Assembly (NCBI GenBank): GCA_009767595.1
Contig: VSDK01018932.1
Coordinates: forward strand, 40,442-104,441
DNA length: 64,000 bases
From: Symbiodinium kawagutii
Lineage: Eukaryota; Sar; Dinophyceae; Suessiales; Symbiodiniaceae
Direction of reading: 5' to 3'
The translations under genes and the position numbers were made by a program. Below the pieces are notes generated by a model. That model saw nothing but the letters and a program-made list of their open reading frames with translations. It had not been told where the DNA came from and made no database searches. This document shows, in pieces, positions 23,682 through 33,750 of the stretch. Numbering within the stretch: position 1 is the stretch's first letter; the number at the start of each line of letters is the position of its first letter.

Positions 23682-26600
23682 TCACATCACCTGACGTCTT
23701 CGAAGAACTGCCGTGGTTGCCTTGCTAGAGGCACGTTTCATGGTATCAAAGTCAGTTTGAAAGCGAATCCGATCCTCTTCCCAAAGCTGGAACCCAGAAG
23801 CAACAACCCCATCTGGCAGGCCACCCAAACCTGCAGGTATCTTCTTGCTAATGCCTTCAAAGGAAACGGTGTCAGGCACGTACCGTTTCAAAATGTCAAT
23901 CACCTCCCCTTGCTTCGAAAAGGATGGTCTCAAAGACAGTCCCCCCAGTTTCAAGTTAAATCCATAGGCAGTGAGGCTAAGCACTTTACCACGCTGAACC
24001 GTCGGGATCACCCTTTCAGGAGTCAAAGCTTGAAAATGAGAGAATATCTGAGACATAATCCAAGATTGCTCACCAATGCATGTACCAATCATCAAAGCAT
24101 GCTGATGCGATGTAGGTTGAACAACATAGGTAGCACCATCTGACTGTTTACGCAACACCGGCAGCCACATACCCAGATGAAGAATGACTGCAAGTGAAAT
24201 CTCCACCCACGTAATACCCAAAGGCACTGGTCCTGGAGTGGAGTGCAAACCCCAGGCACTATAGGAGAGCCAATCCTCGCACAGCGTGCGTGGACATGTC
24301 CAGTCTCCACCTGCATCATACCCCCGCAGCTGATCCAGAATACGATGAGGTTGTGGTACAGTTGTCTCCTGCAGCTCTTCTCCGGTCACTGGCAGCTTGT
24401 CACGTGCCTCTGCCAGTTGAAGAAGATACTTGTAGAAAGTACGAAGTCGTTCACATGCCTGCAGATATTCATCAGCAAATTCCCAAAGTTGAGCAGCAAC
24501 CGCTGGAAACAAATCCTTATTAGTAGCCCCAACCAATTCATCCACCGCTCTGTTGCCCAGCGCATGATAACAAGCAAGGAGTGGCCGAACCTGGCAGCAG
24601 TCCTGATGCGCTTTCACCTTGACTGTCACATGTCCCGGTCTGAGACATTGTTGCAGTTGGCAAAGGAGGTCATGGTCTGGATGAAGAGGAGGAATCACCA
24701 AAAATGGATCAAGCTGAAGCCGTTCAACCCAGTCATGAGCATCTTGACTATCAGTATACACACATGCTGAAGGAAATCGCACAAACACCCACCAAATTGC
24801 TGCGATCTCTGCTCGATGGATACACTGTCTCCCTGAAAGGCGTGCAGCAGCAATAGGAACAAGCGTATCAGGCAACTTGTTGGTGACCAGAAAACGGTTG
24901 GCCTCATCTTTTCGACGGTCATCGGTGACCGCCAAGTCAGCAACAACGCCATAGCTAGCAAACCGAATGACCGGTTGACTCGGAAAGGCACAGCTACCAT
25001 CTGTATAAAAGGGCACTTGCACATTCACATACAGTCCCAGCAATTGATCCTGCACCGAAGACTGCAACGTTGGCGCAGGAAATGATTGCAACAGTTGTTG
25101 AAAGAGGTATCTATTACCTGTAACCCGCAAGGTGGGCAAAGCAGCTAAATGGAAAAAATCCTCTTCCAGTTCATGTAGCAAAGGGGCAAACTGCTCTCGC
25201 ACTGAATCAAAAGCCGCACAGTGAAAGACACGGTGAGGTCGATCATCAACACTTGCATGACACCATGGGCAGTTAGAAGACACTGTATGATCCCACTTAG
25301 CCTTTTGTTCAGAGGTTTGGAAACCACCGCAGATTTCTCTAAGCAGAACCAGTCGCTGGGCACCTGTGAATTCCGGCAGAAGTCTCGTGGTACCAATACC
25401 ATCAATAGGCAGCATGTATCCAATGTCTTTTCGCTCAGTATGGTTAAGCAAAAGTGACTGTTCCCACTCTTGGCGCACCAAAGCAGCCAGATCCTGAAAT
25501 GAAGATCGACAGAAATGCAAGCCATCAATATGCCCCCCATGCAGAATACCTGTGGAGTCACATGTCAAGCCTGCCCGAGCCAAATATTCCCGCAATGCTG
25601 ATGCAGGTCCATACACCTTGTTGTGTCGTGAAGGGAAGGCAAGAATGCGAAAGAACAAGTCACGTGTAGCATCATCACTGTCAGCCAGAAAGCTCTTGGC
25701 TTGTCGAAGCGATTGCAAAGTAGCATGAACACAGGGATCGTCCAGATTTGGCAGAACATGGAGTAAAATAGCAGAGTTCGCACTGCGTGTATCCGAACCC
25801 AACACAGCATTTGCAATCTGAGTTCTCAAACTGTCAAGTTGCTGGTGTGGTGCAAGGACCAGTTCCACACCATAAAATGCCGCCGGGTAAACCGATGACC
25901 TGATCATATGAAGTTTCACTTCATGAGCCCAATGCTGTTTTTGCAGTCGACAAAGGCGTTTTTTGGCCTTACCAAAACGGTCAACCATATCCCCAAAAGT
26001 GGCATGAGAGCTATACGTCACTGAACAACCTAGATCGGTAGCACGAATTTTGGTACCCACTTCCATGCCAGTGCGTTCTTGAATCAAGGTGCGCATCTCA
26101 TTCAAACCACTACCATCCGTAGACCACAGCCAGGTCTTCTGCCAATCAACTTCAAGTGCCAGAAAATGGCAAATTTCAGCGGTGGCTCTCAATGCCCCTT
26201 CAAGTGTACCTGCCCGTCCCCAAACAGTCCAGTTATCGGCATAGGCCGAAGCATCAAGGGTAGGTTCATAGTGTTTTAACAAGGTGACCCAAGTGTGACA
26301 AACCAATACCATGGAGATGACGGACCAAGCGTCTCCCTCAGGGCATCCTGTTGTGCTTCCAGATGATGAGCTGCAATGTCCACCAATGTCCCAATACCGC
26401 TTCAGGTGTCGCAGTGAGTCAAACCAGGTTTGCAGAAGTTCATCAGGGAAACCCAAAGCCCTAAAGATTTGTAACAGTTTCGAACGCCTCAGCAGGTTAA
26501 AACACTTACGGAGATCTAGTGTGATTCCTTGCAAGGAATGCGAAAGCCACTTCGCTGACTCCAAGGCCCACTGCTGTCTGTATATGGCACGAAATGCACC

Positions 26601-29063
26601 ACGGCCTGGCAAAAGGCCTGACACCTCACGAGGGATAAATGCTGCAATGTGACGTACCAAGGCTGTGCATGTCACCTTCGACCAAATTCTGTACAAGGAT
26701 GCCAGAATCGTTATTGGACGTGAGTCAGCAGCAGACAGATTGTCGTCTTTCTTTGCCAATGGCACCGTCCGGGCCAGCATCATCCATGCAGGAAAAACTT
26801 TAGAGGCACCGATGATTCGAATCACATGTCCCAAGAAGTCAGCTGGGAGTTGACGCAATTCCAAAAAGGTGATGCCATCAACACCAGGGGAGCTCGAAGT
26901 CTTAGTCTGCTGTATTGCCTGTTGCCAGTTGTCAACCGTGTGGGGATCCTGCCAGTTCTGCCAGTCAAGACGTGGCAGCAAATTCCACAACATGTTACCC
27001 GTTGGGTCCTGTTTAAGCAGCTGGACATCATCAAAACCACCCTCATCGGAGTCACGCAACCAGAATTGATTCCAGTAGTCTGTAAGTTGCGAAGCAACAC
27101 TTGCATGATCACACTGAAACACCGTTTGATAGACCAAACACTGTTCCGAGAAGGTCGGTGGAGAAGAATGAGGCAAAGGTCGCACTAAGGCAGAGTACAG
27201 GTCTTGTTGCAAAAGGCTACATGGATGTCCATCAACAAATACCGGAGCAGTTTGCACCAGTTCCACAGCACGATCAACATACAGTCTGAGAGTGGTTTGG
27301 GATTCCCATACCGCAACTGCAGTTTCTTCAAAGGAGTGAACCGTGGTGTTAAAACATGGTTTGCCCGGACCTCTGATGGTTGCAAAGGCCTGTTTGGAAT
27401 GACCATCTGATACATCAATGCGATGCCTCATCCGAAGAATATCTTCTCGGTGTTTGCAGTCAAGTGCTACTTGAATGTCCACATGATATCGAAGATGTTG
27501 TTTCAATTCCAGCAACCAAAGAAATGAAGGCAAGAATTTGGGGCATGGTCCAAGCTCAGGAATCTGTTGGGTCCAGTTAACCATAGATTGCCCCAGAATT
27601 GTTCGTTTACATTCGGCAAGCTGTGCTGGATCAGGACAACGTTTCAAACGATTGCACAGAGATTCAACTCGTCGAAACTGTGTGAACAACTTACGACTTG
27701 CAAAGGTCAGTGGCTCTGTGGAGGGAGTAAAGCCTCCATCTCTTGAATTTTTGATCAAAGGGACCAGCGGTCTTTGTACCAACTTGGGTGGACGACATCT
27801 TCCTCGGCATCGCCGGGGCAAACTGGTTGGGATTTGCAGATCAGGCTTAGCTCGGCTCTCTGCTTGCAGTGCAACATCAACCAGCTCCTCACATCTTTCG
27901 CCCCATTCCGGAAGAGAGGATGGGGAAGGTTTCTCTGGCATCGCTTCATGAGCTTTCAACAAGTCTGCGCGCTCCAATCCAAATTGCAGCCAGCTTTCAG
28001 GATAGCGGTACTTGGGCACAGTGACCAATTTACCAGGAACCTTCATGGCAAACACCACAGGTGCATGGGTATCAAAAAGGTGTTCATCATCAACCACGAT
28101 GGAATGAGTCATGGCAGCCAGTTGAGGGTGCAGTATAACATTGTCTGGACGTGTCGCATCCCGACACGTAAATGGCATGGCAAAACCCCGCTGCTGCATA
28201 TGAAGCTGATCCAATGTGACAAATCCCTGGGACTGCAAAAGGGGCCACTCTGTCAGAGTGTCCACCGGGTGATTGAAGTCCCCAACAAACATGGCCGGAA
28301 GCGGCAAGAACTTTGTGAGTGTGACCGCCTCGTGAAGCAATTGGTCAGTGCAGTATTTGTGTTGTGGCCAATTGGAAGCAAACCCGTAAATGACCACCAA
28401 CTGCGCCCACATGGTCCCAATCCTGATAACCGTATGTAGTAATCTGGTACTGGAAACATATTCTTGCTGTCTCAACAAAGGTGCACGACAAGGAAGGCGT
28501 GAATGCAAGGAAACACCACATGATTTACCACGTAAGCTGGCAACATCATCAAGCCGAAACTGTCTGGGTGGAACCGGTGCTGACCATACAGAATTCATGG
28601 AGAATTTTCGCAAGAAACTGGCAAACATAGTCTGAACCGCCGATGTGGCAGAGTTCTCAGCCAAGCACAGGGTGCTAATCGAATGCTTGTTCACAAGGCG
28701 TTCAAACTGCGGTTGCTTGGTGGCAAGCGAAGTTGGATTGACCAAGCAAAATGTGACTGAGTCAGAAGGCCCTGGGTTCTGTGCCTCCCCAACTCTGATA
28801 CCTCGATATGCGATGGATCGGTGATAGTGAGCGAATGAAAACACTAAATGACAAATGACCAAAGATTGCTGCATGCGGATGTGGAACAAAATGGAAAAGG
28901 CAATAACACTACCTTCCCTACTGCAAGATTCAATTAGGATAAGGCTGAGAGCCATGTCCCTGACGCAAGCTGTTGCACCAAGGTTGTCAAAACCAAAAGA
29001 CACAACCATCTCCGGAAAAGGCAAAAAACCCCATGTGCATCCCATTCCTTGAAGATGAGTCAT
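23682..29063 (-). CDS. LINE endonuclease / reverse transcriptase / RNase H polyprotein
   Basis: This is the replication protein of the LINE: it would nick target DNA and copy element RNA by target-primed reverse transcription. Numbered from 29,087, it shows RVGEAQNPGP (98-107), then an AP-type endonuclease with Asn117, Glu144, Tyr234, GDFN (269-272) and Asp339/His341. The reverse transcriptase follows (about 730-1,000: PGVDGIT, LDLRKCF, YADN at 949-952). Next come a zinc knuckle (Cys1273, Cys1276, His1285, His1289/Cys1290) and an RNase H domain with Asp1363, Glu1427, Asp1446, His1494 and Asp1516. About 280 further residues are unassigned. All catalytic positions I looked for are present, except that the second Asp of the usual YxDD box is Asn. 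The first ATG is at 29,063, but the frame is open back to the TGA that ends the previous ORF. No frameshift or stop interrupts it. Confidence 0.95.
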   Translation of the reverse strand: MTHLQGMGCTWGFLPFPEMVVSFGFDNLGATACVRDMALSLILIESCSREGSVIAFSILFHIRMQQSLVICHLVFSFAHYHRSIAYRGIRVGEAQNPGPSDSVTFCLVNPTSLATKQPQFERLVNKHSISTLCLAENSATSAVQTMFASFLRKFSMNSVWSAPVPPRQFRLDDVASLRGKSCGVSLHSRLPCRAPLLRQQEYVSSTRLLHTVIRIGTMWAQLVVIYGFASNWPQHKYCTDQLLHEAVTLTKFLPLPAMFVGDFNHPVDTLTEWPLLQSQGFVTLDQLHMQQRGFAMPFTCRDATRPDNVILHPQLAAMTHSIVVDDEHLFDTHAPVVFAMKVPGKLVTVPKYRYPESWLQFGLERADLLKAHEAMPEKPSPSSLPEWGERCEELVDVALQAESRAKPDLQIPTSLPRRCRGRCRPPKLVQRPLVPLIKNSRDGGFTPSTEPLTFASRKLFTQFRRVESLCNRLKRCPDPAQLAECKRTILGQSMVNWTQQIPELGPCPKFLPSFLWLLELKQHLRYHVDIQVALDCKHREDILRMRHRIDVSDGHSKQAFATIRGPGKPCFNTTVHSFEETAVAVWESQTTLRLYVDRAVELVQTAPVFVDGHPCSLLQQDLYSALVRPLPHSSPPTFSEQCLVYQTVFQCDHASVASQLTDYWNQFWLRDSDEGGFDDVQLLKQDPTGNMLWNLLPRLDWQNWQDPHTVDNWQQAIQQTKTSSSPGVDGITFLELRQLPADFLGHVIRIIGASKVFPAWMMLARTVPLAKKDDNLSAADSRPITILASLYRIWSKVTCTALVRHIAAFIPREVSGLLPGRGAFRAIYRQQWALESAKWLSHSLQGITLDLRKCFNLLRRSKLLQIFRALGFPDELLQTWFDSLRHLKRYWDIGGHCSSSSGSTTGCPEGDAWSVISMVLVCHTWVTLLKHYEPTLDASAYADNWTVWGRAGTLEGALRATAEICHFLALEVDWQKTWLWSTDGSGLNEMRTLIQERTGMEVGTKIRATDLGCSVTYSSHATFGDMVDRFGKAKKRLCRLQKQHWAHEVKLHMIRSSVYPAAFYGVELVLAPHQQLDSLRTQIANAVLGSDTRSANSAILLHVLPNLDDPCVHATLQSLRQAKSFLADSDDATRDLFFRILAFPSRHNKVYGPASALREYLARAGLTCDSTGILHGGHIDGLHFCRSSFQDLAALVRQEWEQSLLLNHTERKDIGYMLPIDGIGTTRLLPEFTGAQRLVLLREICGGFQTSEQKAKWDHTVSSNCPWCHASVDDRPHRVFHCAAFDSVREQFAPLLHELEEDFFHLAALPTLRVTGNRYLFQQLLQSFPAPTLQSSVQDQLLGLYVNVQVPFYTDGSCAFPSQPVIRFASYGVVADLAVTDDRRKDEANRFLVTNKLPDTLVPIAAARLSGRQCIHRAEIAAIWWVFVRFPSACVYTDSQDAHDWVERLQLDPFLVIPPLHPDHDLLCQLQQCLRPGHVTVKVKAHQDCCQVRPLLACYHALGNRAVDELVGATNKDLFPAVAAQLWEFADEYLQACERLRTFYKYLLQLAEARDKLPVTGEELQETTVPQPHRILDQLRGYDAGGDWTCPRTLCEDWLSYSAWGLHSTPGPVPLGITWVEISLAVILHLGMWLPVLRKQSDGATYVVQPTSHQHALMIGTCIGEQSWIMSQIFSHFQALTPERVIPTVQRGKVLSLTAYGFNLKLGGLSLRPSFSKQGEVIDILKRYVPDTVSFEGISKKIPAGLGGLPDGVVASGFQLWEEDRIRFQTDFDTMKRASSKATTAVLRRRQVM

Positions 29064-29090
29064 GCTTCTACCCCTATTGTATGCCACTGG

Positions 29091-32087
29091 TCAACTATCC
29101 GACATATCATCTTCTTCCTTGCCTCGATCACGCTTGGTCTTAACCAACAACTTCTTCAAATCAGCAAGGGTGGCATTCAACTGAGTAGACTGGGCAGAAA
29201 TGGCACCAGTAAAACTTTGCTCCAAATCAGATCGCACCTGTTGAATCGATTGGTGCAATTGTTTTTCCCTGCTCTCAACTGCAGCAAAGCCCTTCTCCGT
29301 TTCAGCACGCAGCTGAACCTGATTGCTCTGCACTTCATGTAATGCCTTTTCAAGTTGCAGTATCTTTTCATCCTGACCGTTGAACCTGGACTCGATGGGT
29401 CCCTGCAAAGCACGAGTCTGTGCTGCCGCTGCATTGTTGGCTTCTCGTCGAGCAGTGGCCGCCTTGGCCCATGGATCATAGTGTGGGTCTGCGGATTGGT
29501 CAGCATCAGGTGCTTTCACTGCTTGCTTTGAGGGCTTCGGCCCAGCCAATATTGGACTGGCTTCTTGGTGTCCTTTCGGTTGCACAAGCTTGATCAAAAC
29601 AGGATTGGCATTGAAGCAGTGCACACCTGCAGGAGGCGGGGTAGCGCTGCCTACCAACCAGCTTCGTGGACCAAGGGCTTTGATGGGCCGCAGTGGCCAA
29701 GGCAGAATCTTGGACCAAGCACTCAACATGTCAGCCGTGCACCCAAATGGTAATGGCTCAACCCGGTACATGTGTCGGATGTGAATGTCATCAGGCATCT
29801 TTTTGTCACCATGAATGATTCTCCATGCAGCTGGGAAGTCAGTGGCACTGAACCGCAACCCCCATGTGTTTCGATTGCGAACCATGCCTGCACAGCCAGC
29901 GGTTTGTGTGGAAAGTGCATGTAAATGAGCTCGATCGCCCTCTGCCCAGATCACTCGCCAATCTGGCGAGATACGACCATCACTACCCTTTGGGGTGGCA
30001 TGCAGTTTGCAGAAGCCTGTGAACTTCAAGAATTCCACAATCTTGGTTTGGTGCACAGCAAAATGAACTTGAATTGATACTGCATTCACCGCAGTACCCT
30101 TCTGCTTGTTCTCACCCCGTATGGATCTGCCCCACATACTTTCAACATAGGAGTCAACCGAATGTTCAGTGAGGATGTTCTTGATGAATGCATAAGTATG
30201 CTCCAAGGCACGAAGCCATTCTTTCTCAGACCAGTCATCTCTCCAAAGAGTGAGAGCAATGGTGGCACAAACTTGTTCATCAATCTTCTGAGTGTTTGAG
30301 GTGGGCTGAATGCGTTTCTCTCCCAAATGGCATAGAGTCGTGGCAAGTATGACTGCTCTACCATTACCATCCAAACATGGAAGATTGCAGGTTTGTGTGG
30401 CCAATGACGTATCAAGCTGATGATGTCCAATGATCGCAAGTGTCAGTTCATCTTTCGTGAGAAATCGATTCTCCTTGATCCAAACTGAAGCCTGAGCCAA
30501 GGACACCAAAACCAGTCCTGTCTTCTGCGCTGAGACTTCCTCCAACTGCAAAGGTGTGGATCCATCTTCATTTTGCAGGTAAGAAAGCTCAAGTTGGTAC
30601 TGACGTGGATCCGGTTGAACCACTTGACGTTTCTTGTCTCTCATGATTTGATTGCCTTTGGCCGAGGTCCTCACCGCATCATTGACAACACGATCCGGAA
30701 TGACAATTGATGCATCCCTACATGCTTGGAGAATTTTTTCCAAACGTGCATATCCCTGTGGCATGGCAACAATGTTGGACATGAACTTGGTGCCAGTCGC
30801 TTCCATGAGCTGATCAACCGTAGAAGCAGTCCATTGAAAAGGATATCCCTGCTCAAGAAGAGTTGCTGCTACTGTGTTCTTTACATATGTACGGAGAGTG
30901 TCTTTGGAGCCAGAACCCGCACCACCTGCAGTCTGGAACTGCAAATGAAAGGTCAATGTGGAAGAGTTGGAGTGCCGCATCAACTCTTCCAAGGAGACCT
31001 CATACCACACTCGCCCTCTGCAAATGAGTCTGACTGCCTGCGTACCCAAGAAAGGTGCAAAAGCTGCCTCAAGGAGAGACAGCATCACCATCACTGTCAT
31101 CTGGGTGTCACAGTTTCCCTGCCATAGGGTGCGGGAATTCCATTTCAAAATCACTGGAACTCCGGATGGGGTGTGAATTGCATCAAAGATGCGACGGACC
31201 ACAGCAATCTGCAGAACCTCTTGCATGGTGTCTTTTGGAAGCAAAAAGGCATCTGTGTTGGCAGAAAATGTCAACGTGGCATGACCTGGCATTTCTACCA
31301 AATGGCATTTCTGTTGAATGAGGTGCATGGTGTCATCGATCAAGGCCTGACTCCATAGTTGCGCTATAACCTTGACCGCAGTTTCCTCACCTTGAATGCG
31401 AAAAACAGTGCAGGCCTTTGTGATATCCCACACTGCCCCAATTTCAACTTGCTGTTGTGCCGCAACCAAAAAGAATGGCAGAGTATGCAATGCATGATGT
31501 TGGATTGGTTCAGGGAAGAAAGCAGTGGCATGCGTAATTCTGCGTCTCTCCAAAACATCCCCAAATTGGTCAAACCATTCACCATCTCCCAGTGAGTCCA
31601 ACAGATCCTTGGCCGCATCATCACATGATTTCGTGGGATCCAGTAGGACGATAGTAAGTGCATCTCTCTGAACCAGTGGAAGTAGCCCAAAGGAGAATCC
31701 TTGTCTACTCAACCAGGGAGCATTGTGCACGTTCACCATTTCATGAGCAGTGAAAGCGAATGAAATTCCAAGGTCATTTGGTGGTGTTGTGGTCACCTGC
31801 AAAGGGAGATGGAAGAGCTCACATAAAGCTGCAGGACTCACATCCCCATTGATCCAAACAAACAACCGTTGATCACGAAGTTGAGTTTCAGCTTTGACAA
31901 CAGGACTGTAGAATGCAGTGGGTGTCACCTCATGTTCATCCTGTGCATGTTCGGAGACCTGGGATTCCTGAATCGTGTCAGGCTCTGCAGTGTGCCATTG
32001 CTCATACGTGAGGATGCCTCGCTTCGGTGTCCAAACCCATCCAGCTGGCAGAGTCGCATTGGCAAATGCTTCACAAAGCTGTTGCAT
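29091..32087 (-). CDS. ORF1-like LINE protein with C-terminal coiled coil
   Basis: A 998-residue protein encoded between the methyltransferase and the polymerase ORF. I recognise no named domain in the first 850 residues, which are of normal globular composition. Residues about 840-900 are Pro/Ala-rich and contain a DPWAKAA stretch. Residues about 905-985 have the heptad, Glu/Gln/Lys-rich character of a coiled coil, followed by a charged tail. In many LINEs the ORF ahead of the polymerase gives an RNA-binding, self-associating protein that packages element RNA; position and coiled coil suggest that role here, as inference. Its ATG lies 17 nt inside the end of the methyltransferase frame, which suggests coupled or leaky translation. 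It ends at TGA (29,093-29,091), directly followed in the same frame by the polymerase ORF, so read-through could give one roughly 2,800-residue fusion. Confidence 0.82.
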   Translation of the reverse strand: MQQLCEAFANATLPAGWVWTPKRGILTYEQWHTAEPDTIQESQVSEHAQDEHEVTPTAFYSPVVKAETQLRDQRLFVWINGDVSPAALCELFHLPLQVTTTPPNDLGISFAFTAHEMVNVHNAPWLSRQGFSFGLLPLVQRDALTIVLLDPTKSCDDAAKDLLDSLGDGEWFDQFGDVLERRRITHATAFFPEPIQHHALHTLPFFLVAAQQQVEIGAVWDITKACTVFRIQGEETAVKVIAQLWSQALIDDTMHLIQQKCHLVEMPGHATLTFSANTDAFLLPKDTMQEVLQIAVVRRIFDAIHTPSGVPVILKWNSRTLWQGNCDTQMTVMVMLSLLEAAFAPFLGTQAVRLICRGRVWYEVSLEELMRHSNSSTLTFHLQFQTAGGAGSGSKDTLRTYVKNTVAATLLEQGYPFQWTASTVDQLMEATGTKFMSNIVAMPQGYARLEKILQACRDASIVIPDRVVNDAVRTSAKGNQIMRDKKRQVVQPDPRQYQLELSYLQNEDGSTPLQLEEVSAQKTGLVLVSLAQASVWIKENRFLTKDELTLAIIGHHQLDTSLATQTCNLPCLDGNGRAVILATTLCHLGEKRIQPTSNTQKIDEQVCATIALTLWRDDWSEKEWLRALEHTYAFIKNILTEHSVDSYVESMWGRSIRGENKQKGTAVNAVSIQVHFAVHQTKIVEFLKFTGFCKLHATPKGSDGRISPDWRVIWAEGDRAHLHALSTQTAGCAGMVRNRNTWGLRFSATDFPAAWRIIHGDKKMPDDIHIRHMYRVEPLPFGCTADMLSAWSKILPWPLRPIKALGPRSWLVGSATPPPAGVHCFNANPVLIKLVQPKGHQEASPILAGPKPSKQAVKAPDADQSADPHYDPWAKAATARREANNAAAAQTRALQGPIESRFNGQDEKILQLEKALHEVQSNQVQLRAETEKGFAAVESREKQLHQSIQQVRSDLEQSFTGAISAQSTQLNATLADLKKLLVKTKRDRGKEEDDMSDS

Positions 32088-33750
32088 GAAATTCAGTTTT
32101 CCCGGCTAACTGAGCCTGTTCATCCATGGTGATCATACAAGGGTCAACAAAAAGTGTACCAAGATCATGTGTGAGTGCGACCACATGCGAAGAGGAAAGA
32201 GCCTCACGATGAATGGCATGAAACAGTTCTTCCACATTGACATCTTTCTGTTCAAAGCACCTCACTGCATTGGCCAAAAGCAAGAGTGCATGTGGCAAAC
32301 AGATACAGTTTCCAACCTGTACCCAAGTTTCGAGATAGTTGCGAGCCACAAAACCAGAATCAATGGTGAGGTGAATCATCATGATCTCAAGTGGATGGTG
32401 CAATCGATGGGTCACTCGTCCCTCATGATCAATCAAAGCAAGGAAGTGTCCAAGGTATCCTTTTTCTTCGAGTATCCGTACTTCAAACAAATGCTGTTGA
32501 CCGTATTTCGACATGAAAGTTTTGGCAACTTCTTGTGGTGTTGCACATCTGGACAACCAAATGCGCTCAGCTGAAGCACCCCGAAGCTTGTTCTTCTCAA
32601 ACCCTGGCAACATGGAAAAGGATGATCCACAAGCCCTCATGTCATCAGTGATCTGCAGTTGTTGGACGTCAATCATGGTATCAGGCAGGACAGCCCCCAA
32701 AGCCTGTGGTGTGAGCTGAGGAACTGAAGGCCACAATTGCATCTGATTGAAAGCAATTCCTTCTTCGTGATTCTTGGTTGCCAGACCTAACCATCTGGAT
32801 CGCAAAGATCCCCCAAATTGAGAAGCATCGAAGATCCTACACCATCGTAGTCCATAACCTACATGCTTCAAGCAATCCAACACTTGCATCTTTTGAGGAT
32901 GAGATCCAAAGCCCTTCACTTGCTCAATGATCACTACTTTGGGTCTGAAAATACGAAGCAAAAGGATGCAATGCGGGAGGAGGAGTCCATCTGAACATCC
33001 AAGGCCGGCTTTGGCAGTTGCATTGCTCCATGGTGGACAAGGAGCAGATATGGTCATCACATCTACTCCCCATGATTTGACAGCCTCCCACCAATTGTGT
33101 GATTGAAGTGAAGAATGAATCAAAACATGTCCGCCCTCTTTCTCGAACGCATCAAAGGGAATTCTGACCGTTCCATCAATCACTGAGCAGTTGTGATGCA
33201 TAGCAAAGTGCTTAATTGCCATGAAGTCTGAATCCAACGTCACAAATTGCAATGGAATATCAGTGTGCTTGTGAATGACTCTTCCAGCAAAGGACCAACC
33301 TCCATAGCCTCCCCCAAATGGTTCAAAGATGTGGAGAGAATTTCGGTCTTCAGTGGTGAAAGGAAGAAAAAGGCTATCTCCGTCAAAGCAAAAATCCGCC
33401 TGGTCACCCCTCCATTGATGAAATGCATCAACCAGATTCCACAAAAGAACCTTTTTGGGAAAAGAGGAAGGGACAAAGTTGCCCTCCCATGCAATGATCG
33501 TGGTTTCCTTGGTTGAAGTCACATCAGCAAACGATGTAAACACTCCTTGCATGTACTGTGCCGAAGAACCACCTTCAGGCTGCACAAGAAAACCCTTCAA
33601 CATGATTTGATCTCCTTCTCGATACATCTGCACTTCGTCCAGCAAAACATGCTTTCTTTCCTGAAATGCACTGGTAGCAGGGATCATACCACATGTGTCA
33701 AAGTGCTGCAGTAAAGTCCGCAGCCCATCACTGATAGGAACCGATGACAT
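32071..33750 (-). CDS. Retrotransposon-encoded cytosine-C5 DNA methyltransferase (first LINE ORF)
   Basis: Probable DNA (cytosine-5) methyltransferase, transferring methyl from S-adenosylmethionine to cytosine. Numbered from the open 5' end at 33,822, it shows the C5-methyltransferase motifs in order: motif I (EPFGGGYGG, about 167-175), motif IV (APCPPWS, 260-266, nucleophile Cys262), motif VI (IIEQVKG, with Glu300 and Gln where ENV has Asn), an RxR of motif VIII (341-343), and the GN of motif X (504-505). The 350-500 stretch would be the target-recognition region. I place the start at the ATG at 33,750. The frame stays open upstream to the element edge, so an N-terminal extension or a 5'-truncated longer protein is possible. 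The stop overlaps the start of the next ORF by 17 nt. No chromatin-reader domain is visible. By analogy with reported retrotransposon DNMTs it may methylate the element's own copies; activity is inferred, not shown. Confidence 0.9.
   Translation of the reverse strand: MSSVPISDGLRTLLQHFDTCGMIPATSAFQERKHVLLDEVQMYREGDQIMLKGFLVQPEGGSSAQYMQGVFTSFADVTSTKETTIIAWEGNFVPSSFPKKVLLWNLVDAFHQWRGDQADFCFDGDSLFLPFTTEDRNSLHIFEPFGGGYGGWSFAGRVIHKHTDIPLQFVTLDSDFMAIKHFAMHHNCSVIDGTVRIPFDAFEKEGGHVLIHSSLQSHNWWEAVKSWGVDVMTISAPCPPWSNATAKAGLGCSDGLLLPHCILLLRIFRPKVVIIEQVKGFGSHPQKMQVLDCLKHVGYGLRWCRIFDASQFGGSLRSRWLGLATKNHEEGIAFNQMQLWPSVPQLTPQALGAVLPDTMIDVQQLQITDDMRACGSSFSMLPGFEKNKLRGASAERIWLSRCATPQEVAKTFMSKYGQQHLFEVRILEEKGYLGHFLALIDHEGRVTHRLHHPLEIMMIHLTIDSGFVARNYLETWVQVGNCICLPHALLLLANAVRCFEQKDVNVEELFHAIHREALSSSHVVALTHDLGTLFVDPCMITMDEQAQLAGKTEFHATAL

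Noticed and set aside
27774-28439. 221-codon plus-strand frame opposite the LINE polymerase gene
   Set aside because: It lies antisense to the endonuclease region of an unmistakable coding sequence and has no features of its own. The same holds for the other plus-strand frames between 23.7 and 33.8 kb.
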